A DNA stretch of 64,000 nucleotides from Streptomyces gilvus (GTDB lineage: Bacteria > Actinomycetota > Actinomycetes > Streptomycetales > Streptomycetaceae), in contig NZ_JAKWBE010000007.1 of the NCBI RefSeq assembly GCF_022513565.1, positions 124,001 to 188,000 on the forward strand. The letters are read 5' to 3'. The notes under the pieces were generated by a model, which was not told the DNA's origin, did no database searches, and saw only the letters and a program-made list of their open reading frames with translations. Below, one piece after another: positions 39,225 through 47,740 of the stretch (position 1 is its first letter; the number at the start of each line of letters is the position of its first letter). A program made the position numbers and the translations under genes.

Positions 39225-39307
39225 CGGCACGATCAAGGATTCGGCACGATCAGGGATTCGGCCCGGTCAGGGATTCTTCGGCTCGATCAGGGATTCGGCT
39301 CGATCAC
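39225..39307 (-). repeat. 17-bp tandem repeat at the NUDIX gene 3' end (about 4.7 copies)
   Basis: Plus-strand units CGGCACGATCAAGGATT, CGGCACGATCAGGGATT, CGGCCCGGTCAGGGATT (plus CTT), CGGCTCGATCAGGGATT and partial CGGCTCGATCAC. On the minus strand each begins with TGA; one TGA (39287-39289) is the actual stop of the NUDIX gene, so the unit is a copy of the end of that gene. Confidence 0.9.
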
Positions 39308-39685
39308 CTTGCGGACCGCTTCCACGTCCTGGTCCAGCCAGTCCACGTCCCAGGTCTCGTCCGGGGACAGCCAGCGCAGTTCGTCATGGTCCTGGAGCGG
39401 CTTGGGGGCGGAGGAGCCCGGCAGGAGGCGGGCCGTCCAGACCTTCAGGACGTACGGCGGCCTCAGCGGCCACTCCCCCGGTACGCGCCGCACGGCCTCC
39501 GCGTCCACGCCCAGTTCCTCGCGCAGTTCGCGCACCAGGGCCGCCTCGGGGGTCTCCCCCGCCTCCACCTTGCCGCCCGGCAGTTCCCAGCGGCCAGCGA
39601 GGTCGGGCGGGGCGCTGCGGCGGGCGGCGAGGAGGCGGCCGTCGTCGAGGAGGGCGGCTCCCACCACCACGATCCGTTCGCTCAT
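39287..39685 (-). CDS. NUDIX hydrolase (MutT-like)
   Basis: A 132-residue protein. The Nudix box starts at GGKVEAGETPEAAL (about 37-50) and continues VRELREELG with the full set of metal-binding Glu residues. N-terminal VVVGAALLDDGRLLAARRS and the short length fit MutT-type pyrophosphatases that clean oxidised nucleotides. The specific substrate is not shown. The ATG is at 39685; the C-terminus VIEPNP lies in a tandem repeat. Confidence 0.9.
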   Translation of the reverse strand: MSERIVVVGAALLDDGRLLAARRSAPPDLAGRWELPGGKVEAGETPEAALVRELREELGVDAEAVRRVPGEWPLRPPYVLKVWTARLLPGSSAPKPLQDHDELRWLSPDETWDVDWLDQDVEAVRKVIEPNP

Positions 39686-39704
39686 GGGCGAGAGCCTACG
39701 GGAG

Positions 39705-39899
39705 TCAGTTGACCGTGCCGCCCTGGCCGTTCTGGCCGATGCGTTCGACCCAGTAGAGCTGCCTGTGGCCGCGGTCGTCGAGGCTGTCGGCGATCTTCTG
39801 GGCCTCCGCCCGGGTCGCGTACCGGCCCACGCGGTAGCGATTGCCGTTGTCGTCCTGCCGTATGACGAGCCAGGGAAGAGTGATCGTGCCGTCGTTCAT
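39705..39899 (-). CDS. Small SPOR-like protein
   Basis: A 64-residue protein with the SPOR-type pattern WLVIRQDDNGNRYRVGRYAT RAEAQKIADSL (split here at residue 29) and a WVER strand. Free-standing SPOR mini-proteins of this size are common in Streptomyces (recollection). It has no signal peptide, so it may act inside the cell rather than on septal peptidoglycan. It lies 19 bp upstream of the NUDIX gene on the same strand and is probably co-transcribed. Confidence 0.75.
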   Translation of the reverse strand: MNDGTITLPWLVIRQDDNGNRYRVGRYATRAEAQKIADSLDDRGHRQLYWVERIGQNGQGGTVN

Positions 39900-40202
39900 C
39901 GCGCCCCACCGCCCCCGCCCTCTAAGGAAACCGCAATCCGCATATGCCCGAGCCTACGCCTTACCTTCACGCAGCGAATACGGCTTTTCACAAAGAGGTA
40001 CGCAACCGGCCAGATCGAGGGGGGCGCGCGAAAAGGAACGCGCCGCCTCCGGGCGTGCGCGCATCCGTTTGGCGACATGCCAGAGGCACCTGCGGCGACC
40101 TGCGAGAACGTCCGGATTTCAGCGGCGGAGGAACGGGTTCCGGGGGGCGGTCGTCGGAGCCACGGGAATGGTTGCCGGGGGTAACCGCCGTAAAGGTGTG
40201 CG
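39900..40202. other. Non-coding region between SPOR gene and gntR
   Basis: No supported gene. A GGCGCG/CGCGCC stem near 40023-40044 could be part of a gntR terminator. The SPOR-gene promoter should lie in 39900-40000, where base composition drops, but I could not assign -35/-10 boxes. Confidence 0.4.
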
Positions 40203-40955
40203 CTATTTCACCGGGAGGTGGTACGCGACCCGGTAGCGGTCGGCCGGGATGACGACGTCGGCGGTCTCCACGGGGCGGCCCGAGGCGTAGAAGGTGCGCT
40301 GCACGACGATGACGACATGGCCCGGGACGCCGCCCAGGGCGAGCAGTTCCTCCGCGAGGCCGGGGCGGGCGCCGACCTCCTCGGTGACGTTGTCCACGAT
40401 CACGTCGATCGCCGCCATGCGCTCGACGACGCCCATGCCGCCCAGCGGCCCCTCCTCGGGGAGCATCACGGGCGTACGGCCGGTGACCGCGAGGGGCTCC
40501 CAGGAGGTGGAGAGCATCATCGCCTCGCCGGCCTCCCGGAAGACGTACCGCGTGCACATCACGCGGTCGCCGGGCCTGATGCACAGGCGCTCGGCGACGG
40601 CGCCGCTCGCCTCGGTCTGCTCGCTGTTGGACTCCCAGGTGCCGCGCGCGTCGGCGTCCGCCTGCTCCTGACGGAAGGGGGTGGCCCCGCCGGCCGGCCG
40701 GAAGCCGGAGCGGGCGACGCTACGGGGGACGGGGCGCTCGCGCACGTACGTCCCCGAGCCCGAGCGGCCCTCCACCAGACCCTCGGCCATCAGCACCTTG
40801 CGCGCCTCCAGGGCCACGGTGTCCGAGACGCCGTACTCCTGGCGGATTCTGGCCTGGGAGGGGAGGCGGGTGTGCGGTGGCAGCGATCCGTTGACGATCT
40901 TCTGGCGGAGATCACCCGCGACACGCAGATACGCCGGCTGCTCACCGAAAGTCAC
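40203..40955 (-). CDS. GntR/HutC-family transcriptional regulator
   Basis: A 250-residue regulator. The winged HTH at about 8-72 (LRQKIVNGSLPPHTRLPS, RIRQEYGVSDTVALEARKVL, GSGTYV) is followed by a UTRA ligand domain (about 100-245). GTG 40955 has GGGAG seven bases upstream. GTACAGAC at 40975-40982, close to the HutC-type operator GTnTAnAC, suggests autoregulation (weak). Targets are not evident; the neighbours are not transport or sugar genes. Confidence 0.85.
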   Translation of the reverse strand: MTFGEQPAYLRVAGDLRQKIVNGSLPPHTRLPSQARIRQEYGVSDTVALEARKVLMAEGLVEGRSGSGTYVRERPVPRSVARSGFRPAGGATPFRQEQADADARGTWESNSEQTEASGAVAERLCIRPGDRVMCTRYVFREAGEAMMLSTSWEPLAVTGRTPVMLPEEGPLGGMGVVERMAAIDVIVDNVTEEVGARPGLAEELLALGGVPGHVVIVVQRTFYASGRPVETADVVIPADRYRVAYHLPVK

Positions 40956-41102
40956 TGGCCGCTCCCATCAGGTTGTACAGACAGCAACAGCGTGGCAACC
41001 GTGGGTTCCGCCATGCAAGCAAAGGCCAGAGAATCACTCGATGTGGTGACATGCGCCCGGTGAAGCCTTTACGCAGGCACTTTCTCCCCGCTATGGCCGC
41101 GC

Positions 41103-42371
41103 TCACACCTCGACATCGGAATCTCCACCTCCGCCGGCCTCCTGGTCGCCCGCATCGTCCGTCACGAGCGGGGTCGTGGCGAGGCCCAGAGCCTTGCGCG
41201 CGGTGACGGACCGGCGCGGGGACTCCTCCACCGTGATCCGGCCGTAGGCGGCGTAGAAGTCGTCCGAATCGGTGGCCGCGGCGACCTGTGCCCACTGCTT
41301 GCCGAGGGAGTCCGCCTCCTTGACGACGGCGGAGACGGGGCTCTTCGCGTCCGCCGGCCACGCGTGCTGCCGCAGCAGGGCGGCCTCCTTGGTGAACGCG
41401 TCCGACACCCGCCCCGCCCAGGCCGTGTTGACCCGCAGGTCCTCCCCGGGGCTGACGGCGGGCTGACCGTCGAGGGCCACGTTGCCGAGGTTGACGGCCC
41501 GCAGGTAGGCGAGCTGATGGGCGTTCAGCGACCGGCCGTCGTTGCGCAACGAGCCGGTGAGACCGGCGGTCTTGTCGGTGTTGCCGAACACGCAGGTGAC
41601 CTCGCGGTCGCCGAGCCGCCAGCTCTGCCGCGTCGGCGTCAGGAAGTACACGTCCACGTCGACGGGAACGGCCCAGGCGTCCATGGCGTAGGCGTAGCGC
41701 AGCGCGGAGCACCGGGTGTCGGCGACCGCGGTGACGTCGGCGTCCCCGGGGTAGGAGGTGTCCCTGCCCATCGTGAACGCGGCGAAGACCTCGCCGTCGT
41801 GCCTCCCTGCGCACGGCACCTTGTCGACGTCGTAGGTGAAGCCCTCCAGGGAGCCGCCGGGCGCGTCGAAGCACTCGCCCTTGGCCAGGGTGTAGGCGCT
41901 GCCGTTGTCCTTCGCGGCGTCCTTGAAGCCGCCCCAGAAGTCGGACACGTTCCCCGTGGCCAGTGTCAGCACCCACAGGGCGACCCCGAGCGAGGACAGC
42001 ACGGAGCCCGCCACGGCCATCCCCCTGCCCCGCTCCCCCGTCCGCCGGATCTGCCCCAGCGCGATCAGCCCCAGCAGCAGCCCGGCGGCCGGAACGCAGC
42101 ACAGGATGCCGAGCACGAGAGAGGCGACGGCGAGCCCGTTGACCGGCGCGGGCCGGTTGTACGGGCTGTATCCCTGCCCCCAGGGCTGGTACGGGTACGG
42201 CTGGGCGTATGGCCCCTGGGCACCGTACGGCCCCGGCGGGTACGGCGGCTCCCCGTACGGTGCCTGTGCGTACGGTGCCTGTGCGTACGGCGGCTGCGGG
42301 AACTGGCCCTGTGGGTAGGGCCCTTGGGGTTCCTGCGGCTGCGGGGGCACAGGGGGCGGGGGTATGGACAC
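41103..42371 (-). CDS. DUF4190 / septum-formation domain membrane protein
   Basis: A 422-residue protein. The Pro/Tyr/Gln-rich N-terminus (about 1-75) includes tandem YAQAP units from a 15-bp repeat. Two helices in a DUF4190-like block (VNGLAVASLVLGILCCVPAAG and a GMAVAGSVLSSLGVALWVL segment) follow. The C-terminal part resembles the 'septum formation' domain (AKGECFDAP, VPCAGRHDGEVFAAF, RCSALRYAYAM) with conserved cysteines. I chose GTG 42371 with AGGAG upstream. Probably an envelope protein; exact function unknown. Confidence 0.75.
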   Translation of the reverse strand: MSIPPPPVPPQPQEPQGPYPQGQFPQPPYAQAPYAQAPYGEPPYPPGPYGAQGPYAQPYPYQPWGQGYSPYNRPAPVNGLAVASLVLGILCCVPAAGLLLGLIALGQIRRTGERGRGMAVAGSVLSSLGVALWVLTLATGNVSDFWGGFKDAAKDNGSAYTLAKGECFDAPGGSLEGFTYDVDKVPCAGRHDGEVFAAFTMGRDTSYPGDADVTAVADTRCSALRYAYAMDAWAVPVDVDVYFLTPTRQSWRLGDREVTCVFGNTDKTAGLTGSLRNDGRSLNAHQLAYLRAVNLGNVALDGQPAVSPGEDLRVNTAWAGRVSDAFTKEAALLRQHAWPADAKSPVSAVVKEADSLGKQWAQVAAATDSDDFYAAYGRITVEESPRRSVTARKALGLATTPLVTDDAGDQEAGGGGDSDVEV

Positions 42372-42539
42372 GGGTACCGTGCTCCTGTTTCGGGGCGGCG
42401 CCGGGGGTGCGCGTGGGGGTGGGCGAGGCGTACGCGCCGACGTACTCGCGGCGGCGTACCTGCCTGGGCGCATGGTAAGCGTGAGGTGAGCGGGGGTGGA
42501 ACGGCGGTCGCACCGGGCACCGGGCATATACGCGTTGGG

Positions 42540-42576
42540 CCCGCGAGCACGGGTCCCGGGGTTCCGTGCTCGCGGG
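42540..42576 (-). terminator. Terminator downstream of the truncated lipase
   Basis: A perfect 13-bp stem (CCCGCGAGCACGG and its complement) with an 11-base loop, 45 bp after the lipase stop. The rest of 42372-42620 should hold the promoter of the septum-formation gene. Confidence 0.85.
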
Positions 42577-42620
42577 TTCGGGCGGCGACGAGAGGCGCCC
42601 CGGGCACCTGCTCGTTCGGG

Positions 42621-43778
42621 TCAGTCCGTGACGTCCTGGCAGTTGGCGGTCGCGGCCTTCCCCGCCAGGCGGTCGGTGACCCAGTTGATCGCGGTCCCCT
42701 GGTCGCTGAGCATCGGCAGGAAGTGGTTGAGCAGCTTCACCGGCAGCGCCGGCACCTCGACCGGCACGAAGGAGACCGAGGCGCCCCTCGCGCACCAGTC
42801 CGCGGCAAGCCGGCGGGCCTGCTGGAACGGGACGAGGTTGTCATTGACGCCGTTCGCCACCCGGACGGGGGTGTCGGGGGTGAGGTTGCCGATGCGCTGC
42901 TCCGCGAAGACCTTCCGAAGCTCGGGCTCCGCCTCCACGATCTCGGCCATCGACTGGCCGGTCTTCGTCCATGAACTGCTCTTCTGCCCGTTGAAGGCGA
43001 AGATCCCGTCGCCGGTGCACATGGTGGACGCGTCCTTCAGCGCCTTCTCGCCCTTGGCGTTGAGGTACTTGTCGACGATCGGCTTCAGCTGCGGATACGC
43101 CTGCACGAAGCCGTTCGTCGACCATGCGATGGCCGCGGTGAAGGAGGTACCGTCGGCTTCGGTCAGGGGCCCGCTGAGGTCGGCGAGCGGCGCTCCGGCG
43201 TAGGCGCCGGCGAGCTTCACGTCGGGGGCGTAGGACGGCTGGAGTTCGGCGGCCGCGGCCGTCCCCTGTCCGCCCTGGCTGTAGCCGAAGAGCCCGACGG
43301 CCGAGGCGCCGGTGATCGACGTGCCGGGAAGGGCACGCGCCGCACGCACCGCGTCGAGGACCGCGTGCCCTTCGTCGACGCGGTTGATGTAGGTGTGCAC
43401 CCGGTCGGTCGTTCCGAGCCCTATGTAGTCGGTGACGACGACGGCGACGCCCTTGGCGAGGAGCCGGTAGGCCGCCAGGTTCTCGTAGCCCACGGACACC
43501 GACCCCCTGCCGATCGACAGGGGGTTCTCCAGGGCCTTGGACGCGGCACACGCGTCGCCCTGGCCCATCGTGCCGGGGGCGAGAGCGACCAGGGGACGCG
43601 GTCCCGGACCGCTCCACCTGGCGGTCGGCTCCAGGTAGGCGCCGGTCACGGCCGCGGGCTTCCCGGCGGAGTCGGTGGACTTGTACATCAGCCGGGTGGC
43701 CGTGCCCGGCAGCGGTCGCAACCCTGCGGACCTCCCTCCGGGCGGCCTGCGAGGGTCTGCCGTACTGACACCGAACAC
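42621..43778 (-). pseudogene. 5'-truncated secreted lipase (LIP family)
   Basis: From about 43730 downstream the sequence is a clear secretory-lipase-family alpha/beta hydrolase: TATRLMYKSTDSAGKPA, the nucleophile elbow GYSQGG, the Asp in GVNDNLVPF and the His in NHFLPML. The signal peptide and first 60-80 residues expected in this family are missing. The only in-frame start I can offer is GTG 43778, with no ribosome site, encoding VFGVSTADPRRPPGG, which looks like junk. Immediately upstream is the terminator of the hca operon, so promoter and 5' end were probably lost when the catabolic island joined here. A functional intracellular remnant cannot be excluded. Confidence 0.7.
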
Positions 43779-43789
43779 CGCACACCGCG

Positions 43790-43808
43790 CAGGCCGGCAC
43801 CCGGCCTG
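43790..43808 (-). terminator. Terminator of the minus-strand catabolic operon
   Basis: Perfect 8-bp stem CAGGCCGG / CCGGCCTG around CAC, 41 bp after the last operon gene. Confidence 0.8.
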
Positions 43809-43849
43809 TGCTCTCGGCTCGGCCACGGCTGCCCGGGCCGCGCCGCCCG

Positions 43850-44287
43850 TCAGCTTCCCGGTACGCGCTCCAGGGCCATGTCGGTCGCTGTGACCCAGCC
43901 GGGCTCCGCGACCAGGAGACTGTGTTCGCGGCCCGCCACGTCCACGTCGACGACGTACCGGAAGCCGGCCTCCTCGGCCGCCGCCACCCGCGCCGGGTCC
44001 GGGGCGTCGACGGCGTACACCACCCGCCGGCACCGGCCGTCCGCCACGCGGATGGCAGCCGCCAACTGCCCCAGTACCGCGGAGAGTTCAGGGCCGTGCA
44101 GGTGTGGGTCGGGGCGGACCTCGACGTCGTGGGCCGCCACGGGGTACGTGTCCCGCAGGCGGCCTGCGGCGCAGCGTTCCACGTGTACGGTCGTCGCCTC
44201 GCCGCCGACCTCCAGGCGCACAGCCGCGCTGAAGCGCCCGCCGGCGCCGGGGAGCGCCAGATCCGGCAGTGCGGGGACGGTGAGCAC
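43850..44287 (-). CDS. GNAT-like small protein at the end of the hca operon, unknown function
   Basis: A 145-residue protein starting at GTG 44287, one base after the ligase stop, so co-translated. The segment PDPARVAAAEEAGFRYVVDVD followed by REHSLLVAEPGWV has the alternating pattern seen near the end of GNAT acetyltransferases, but no clear acetyl-CoA loop is visible. It might act on, or sense, an acyl product of the neighbouring ligase (speculative). It is the last gene before the terminator. Confidence 0.6.
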   Translation of the reverse strand: MLTVPALPDLALPGAGGRFSAAVRLEVGGEATTVHVERCAAGRLRDTYPVAAHDVEVRPDPHLHGPELSAVLGQLAAAIRVADGRCRRVVYAVDAPDPARVAAAEEAGFRYVVDVDVAGREHSLLVAEPGWVTATDMALERVPGS

Positions 44288-44288
44288 G

Positions 44289-45899
44289 TCAGCCCTCTCT
44301 CTCGGCCAGTCGTCGGATCGCCGTCTTGTCGAGCTTCCCCGAGGCGTTCCTCGGCACGGCTTCGACGATCTTCAGGCGTCGCGGCAGCTTGTAGCGGGCC
44401 AGCCGTCCGGCCGCGTAGCCGTGGATGTCCTCCAGGGTCCGCGGACCGGAGCCGTCCACGCTGATGACGGCGGCCACCGTCTCGCCCCACTGTTCGTCGG
44501 GCACGCCGACGACGCCGACGTCCAGGACGCCTGGCATGGCGGCCAGGACGCGCTCCACCTCGGCGGGGTAGACGTTCTCACCGCCGGTGATCACCATGTC
44601 CTTGAGCCGGTCGACGATGTAGAGGAAGCCGTCCTCGTCGAGCCGACCGGCGTCGCCGCTGTGGAACCACCCCTCGGCGTCGAACGCCGCGTTGTTGGCC
44701 TCCGGGTTGTTCCAGTAGCCGGCGGTGACGTTCGGTCCCCGTACGACGATCTCGCCGGGCACCTCGGGCCCGACGGGTTCGCCTGTGACCGGGTGGACGA
44801 CCCGGACCTCGGTGAAGGGCATGGGGATGCCCGCGGATCCCACCTTGTCCAGCGTGCGCTCGGCCGGCAGGTGCGTGGCGAAGGGGGACGTCTCCGTGAG
44901 GCCCCACGCCTGCTGGAGAAGGACGCCGTGCTGGGCGTACAGCTCGATGAGCGAGGGCGGCACCGGGGCGCCCGCCACCACCACGGAGCGCAGGTGGCTC
45001 AGGTCCTCGTCGAAGAGGCCGGGGACGCGCGCGAGCGCGGCGAACATCTGGGCCACTCCGAACATGGAGTTGACCTTGTGGGTGACCATGTCGTCGCGGC
45101 ACTGCCGCGGGTCGAATCCCCGGCGTACGAGGACGGTGCCGCCGCGCACCAGCGTGCGCAGGGTGAAACTGTTCAGCGCGCCGATGTGGAAGAGCGGTGC
45201 CGCCGCGTACGTGACGTCGTCCCGCCGGGTGTCGAGGCGCAGTTCGACGTTGACCGCGTTCCACCAGATGTTGCCGTGGGTGAGGACGACGCCCTTGGGC
45301 AGACCGGTGGTCCCCGAGGTGAACATGAGCACGGCCGGGTCGTCGGCCGTCTTCGCGGCGATGTCCGGGCCGGGGGTGGCGACGGCCGAGATCAGGGGCG
45401 ACCACGTCCGCCAGCCGCCCGTCTCCGCCGAGGCCGAGGCCGGGGCCTGGGTGTCGTCGTCCACCAGCAGCAAGTGCCGGAGCCGGGTGCCCTCGCGGAT
45501 CGCGTCGACCCGGGCACGGTGCTCCTCCTCGCAGACGAGGACCGTGGCCCCGCTGCCTTCGAGTACGGCCCTCAACTCCCGCTCCGCGAGTCGGAAGTTG
45601 ACCGGCACGAAGATCGCGCCGGTCCGGAAGGCGGCGAGCATGGTCACCAGGAACGAGCTGCTGTTGAGGCCGAGGTAGGCGACCCGGTCACCGTCGCGGA
45701 CGCCGAAGCTGGTCAGTACGGTCGCCAGGCGGGCGGACTTCTCGTCGAGCTGGGCGTACGTCAGGTCTCCGCCGGCATAGCGGACGGCGGTGGCGGCGCC
45801 TTGGTGCGCGGCGTTGCGCGCGACGGCGGCGGCCGGGTTGAGATCGACCCCCAGGCCGGAGTTGCGCGGGTGCGGCGGGGTCGCCGTGGGCGTGGTCAC
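44289..45899 (-). CDS. AMP-forming acyl-CoA synthetase/ligase
   Basis: A 536-residue ANL-superfamily enzyme: P-loop MFTSGTTGLPKGV, A5-type WGLTETSP, the GYWNNPEAN segment, SGDAGRLDEDGFLYIVDR and the catalytic Lys in NASGKLDK. I chose GTG 45899, with GAGGAG seven bases upstream. It activates a carboxylic acid as the CoA thioester. Classic hca/mhp pathways do not need a ligase, so it may handle the aromatic acid itself (for example cinnamate or phenylpropionate) or a side-chain product. Confidence 0.88.
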   Translation of the reverse strand: MTTPTATPPHPRNSGLGVDLNPAAAVARNAAHQGAATAVRYAGGDLTYAQLDEKSARLATVLTSFGVRDGDRVAYLGLNSSSFLVTMLAAFRTGAIFVPVNFRLAERELRAVLEGSGATVLVCEEEHRARVDAIREGTRLRHLLLVDDDTQAPASASAETGGWRTWSPLISAVATPGPDIAAKTADDPAVLMFTSGTTGLPKGVVLTHGNIWWNAVNVELRLDTRRDDVTYAAAPLFHIGALNSFTLRTLVRGGTVLVRRGFDPRQCRDDMVTHKVNSMFGVAQMFAALARVPGLFDEDLSHLRSVVVAGAPVPPSLIELYAQHGVLLQQAWGLTETSPFATHLPAERTLDKVGSAGIPMPFTEVRVVHPVTGEPVGPEVPGEIVVRGPNVTAGYWNNPEANNAAFDAEGWFHSGDAGRLDEDGFLYIVDRLKDMVITGGENVYPAEVERVLAAMPGVLDVGVVGVPDEQWGETVAAVISVDGSGPRTLEDIHGYAAGRLARYKLPRRLKIVEAVPRNASGKLDKTAIRRLAEREG

Positions 45900-45919
45900 T
45901 GTCGGCTCCTCGTCGAGCG

Positions 45920-46756
45920 TCAGAGGTGATCGCCGCCGGCGGCGTGCGCGAATCCGCGGACGCCGATGCCGCCGTCGGCATGGATTGCGTGGCCGGTGAT
46001 CGGGCCGCTCTGGTCGCGCGCGGCGAGCAGGACGTAGGGCCCGGTGAAGTCCCGGGGTTCGGTGCTGGAGTCGTGCAGGGGAAGCGGCGGGGGCGGGGTG
46101 TCGGGGCCCTTCTTCGCGAAGGAGGCGCCGATGGACCGTTCGGAGAGGGCGAGGGACTCGGGGCCGCGCAGGTCGGTGTTCATGCCGCCGCAGGCGACGC
46201 CGTTGACCCGGACCTTCGGGGCGAGTTCGTAGGCGAGTTCGCGCATCAGACCGAGGCAGGCGTGCTTGCTGGCGGTGTAGAGCGGGCCGCCGCCGTTCAC
46301 GTGGAAGGACGCGTTGGACAGCGTCATGATGATGCTGCCGCGGGTCTTCACCAGCTCGCGCCAGGCCGCCTCGGCGGCCAGCAGGTAGCCCTTGACGTTG
46401 ATGGAGAACAGCTCGTCGAAGGCGCTGTCCAGCTGGGCACCGGTGAGCCGGGTGAGCTGGCGCTGGTAGTCCCACACCCCGGCGTTGGCGACGAGTGTGT
46501 CGAGTCCGCCGAAGCGTTCGACGGTCGCGGCGACCGCCGCGTGCAGGGCGTCCACGTCCCGTACGTCGGCGGTGACGGCGTGGAAGCGCGCGGGGTCGCC
46601 GACGGCGGCTACGACGTCGTCCAGTTGGTCCTTGTCCCGGCCCAGGACGGTGACCGAGGCGCCCTCGGCGAGATACCGCTCGGCGACCGCCCGGCCGATG
46701 CCGGAGCCGCCGCCGGTGATCAGTGCGGTGTGGCCCTCCAACCAGCCGCCGCTCAT
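45920..46756 (-). CDS. hcaB: cis-dihydrodiol dehydrogenase (HcaB/BphB-like SDR)
   Basis: A 278-residue short-chain dehydrogenase that rearomatises the dihydrodiol made by the dioxygenase, yielding a catechol and NADH. The NAD motif is TGGGSGIG, NAG lies at VANAGVWDY, the catalytic Ser is in TLSNASFHV and Tyr-Lys in YTASKHA. The stretch VRVNGVACGGMNTDLRGPESL (split as GMNTDLRGP) is characteristic of BphB/HcaB. The ATG overlaps the hydrolase stop by four bases. Confidence 0.87.
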   Translation of the reverse strand: MSGGWLEGHTALITGGGSGIGRAVAERYLAEGASVTVLGRDKDQLDDVVAAVGDPARFHAVTADVRDVDALHAAVAATVERFGGLDTLVANAGVWDYQRQLTRLTGAQLDSAFDELFSINVKGYLLAAEAAWRELVKTRGSIIMTLSNASFHVNGGGPLYTASKHACLGLMRELAYELAPKVRVNGVACGGMNTDLRGPESLALSERSIGASFAKKGPDTPPPPLPLHDSSTEPRDFTGPYVLLAARDQSGPITGHAIHADGGIGVRGFAHAAGGDHL

Positions 46757-47646
46757 GACCGCTCCCGCAGGAAGCCGGTGACCAGGGCCTCGAATTCGTG
46801 CTGCCGCTCCAGCTGCACCCAGTGGCCGCAGCGGCCGAAGACGTGCAGCCGCACATCGCGGATCTGCTTGAGCATCAACTGCGCGCCGTCCAGGGTGATG
46901 GTGCGGTCGTCCCGGCCCCACAGCAGCAGGGTCGGCGCCTTGATCTTCTCCAGGTCCCGCCAGAGCGGGTCCATGCCGCCGCGCCGGGCGAAGGCCGCGT
47001 TGTAGAGGTGGTAGAAGGCGATGTGGCTCTCGTCGAGGGACGCCTCGTAACGGGCGCGGACGACGTCGCGGCCGAACTGACGGTGGTCGAAGACCATGGT
47101 GCGGATGAAGTCGGCCATCTTCTTCTCGCTGGGCCCGCTGCCGTTGTAGTAGCGGAACATCGCCTTCTGTCCCTCGGTGGGAGCGGGGCCGAACGGCACC
47201 CAGCCCCCGCCGGGCGCCATCAGGACGAGACCGGTGACGCGCTCCGGTCGCTGCTGCGCCATCGCGATGGCGGCAGCGCCGCCGAGGCTGTTGCCCAGCA
47301 GGTGGAAGGTGTCGATGCCGAGGGCGTCGAGGGCCTGGTACAGGGCGTCGACGGTGATCTCGGTGATCGACCGCTTCTCCAGGTCGTCCTCGGTGGGGCG
47401 GTAACTGCCGCCGAAACCGGGCTGGTCGGGCAGGATCACGCGGAAGTGCCGGGCCAGGGCGGCGAGATTCTGGTGGTAGTTGCTGACACCGGAGGCGCCG
47501 GGCCCGCCGCCGTGCAGCATCACCAGGACGGGTCCTTCGCCGGTTTCGGCGACGGCGATCTCGCCCAGGGTGGTGGGCACGCGGTGCTGTTCGAGGTGGA
47601 GGTCGGGGTCGGGGTCGGAGGCGGGGGCGGGGGCGAGGTCGGTCAC
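46753..47646 (-). CDS. mhpC: Meta-cleavage product C-C hydrolase (MhpC/BphD-like)
   Basis: A 297-residue alpha/beta hydrolase cleaving the ring-fission product (2-hydroxy-6-oxononadienedioate or similar) to succinate and 2-hydroxypentadienoate. The oxyanion motif is HGGGPGASG, the nucleophile lies in GNSLGG, the Asp in WGRDDRTI and the His in CGHWVQ. I favour GTG 47646, preceded by AGGGG; a GTG at 47661 is in-frame but lacks a site. The sequence resembles the BphD/HsaD group closely. Confidence 0.87.
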   Translation of the reverse strand: MTDLAPAPASDPDPDLHLEQHRVPTTLGEIAVAETGEGPVLVMLHGGGPGASGVSNYHQNLAALARHFRVILPDQPGFGGSYRPTEDDLEKRSITEITVDALYQALDALGIDTFHLLGNSLGGAAAIAMAQQRPERVTGLVLMAPGGGWVPFGPAPTEGQKAMFRYYNGSGPSEKKMADFIRTMVFDHRQFGRDVVRARYEASLDESHIAFYHLYNAAFARRGGMDPLWRDLEKIKAPTLLLWGRDDRTITLDGAQLMLKQIRDVRLHVFGRCGHWVQLERQHEFEALVTGFLRERS

Positions 47647-47670
47647 AGGGTTTCCCCTCACGGAATGCGG

Positions 47671-47740
47671 CGTGTGCTCAAAGGGACTCAGAGGAACTCA
47701 GAAGGGCTCAGAGGTACTCAGCGGGACTCAGCGGGACTCA
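47671..47740 (-). repeat. 10-bp tandem repeat after the dioxygenase beta stop (seven copies)
   Basis: Seven units in exact register, each ending CTCA on the plus strand (for example GCGGGACTCA twice, GAGGTACTCA, GAAGGGCTCA). On the minus strand every unit begins TGAG, and the TGA at 47740-47738 is the stop of the beta-subunit gene. A period of 10 places stops in all three frames. Confidence 0.92.

Noticed and set aside
42240..42300. Short tandem repeat near the septum-formation gene start as a regulatory array
   Set aside because: It encodes in-frame YAQAP units of the Pro/Tyr-rich N-terminus, so it is ordinary coding repeat.
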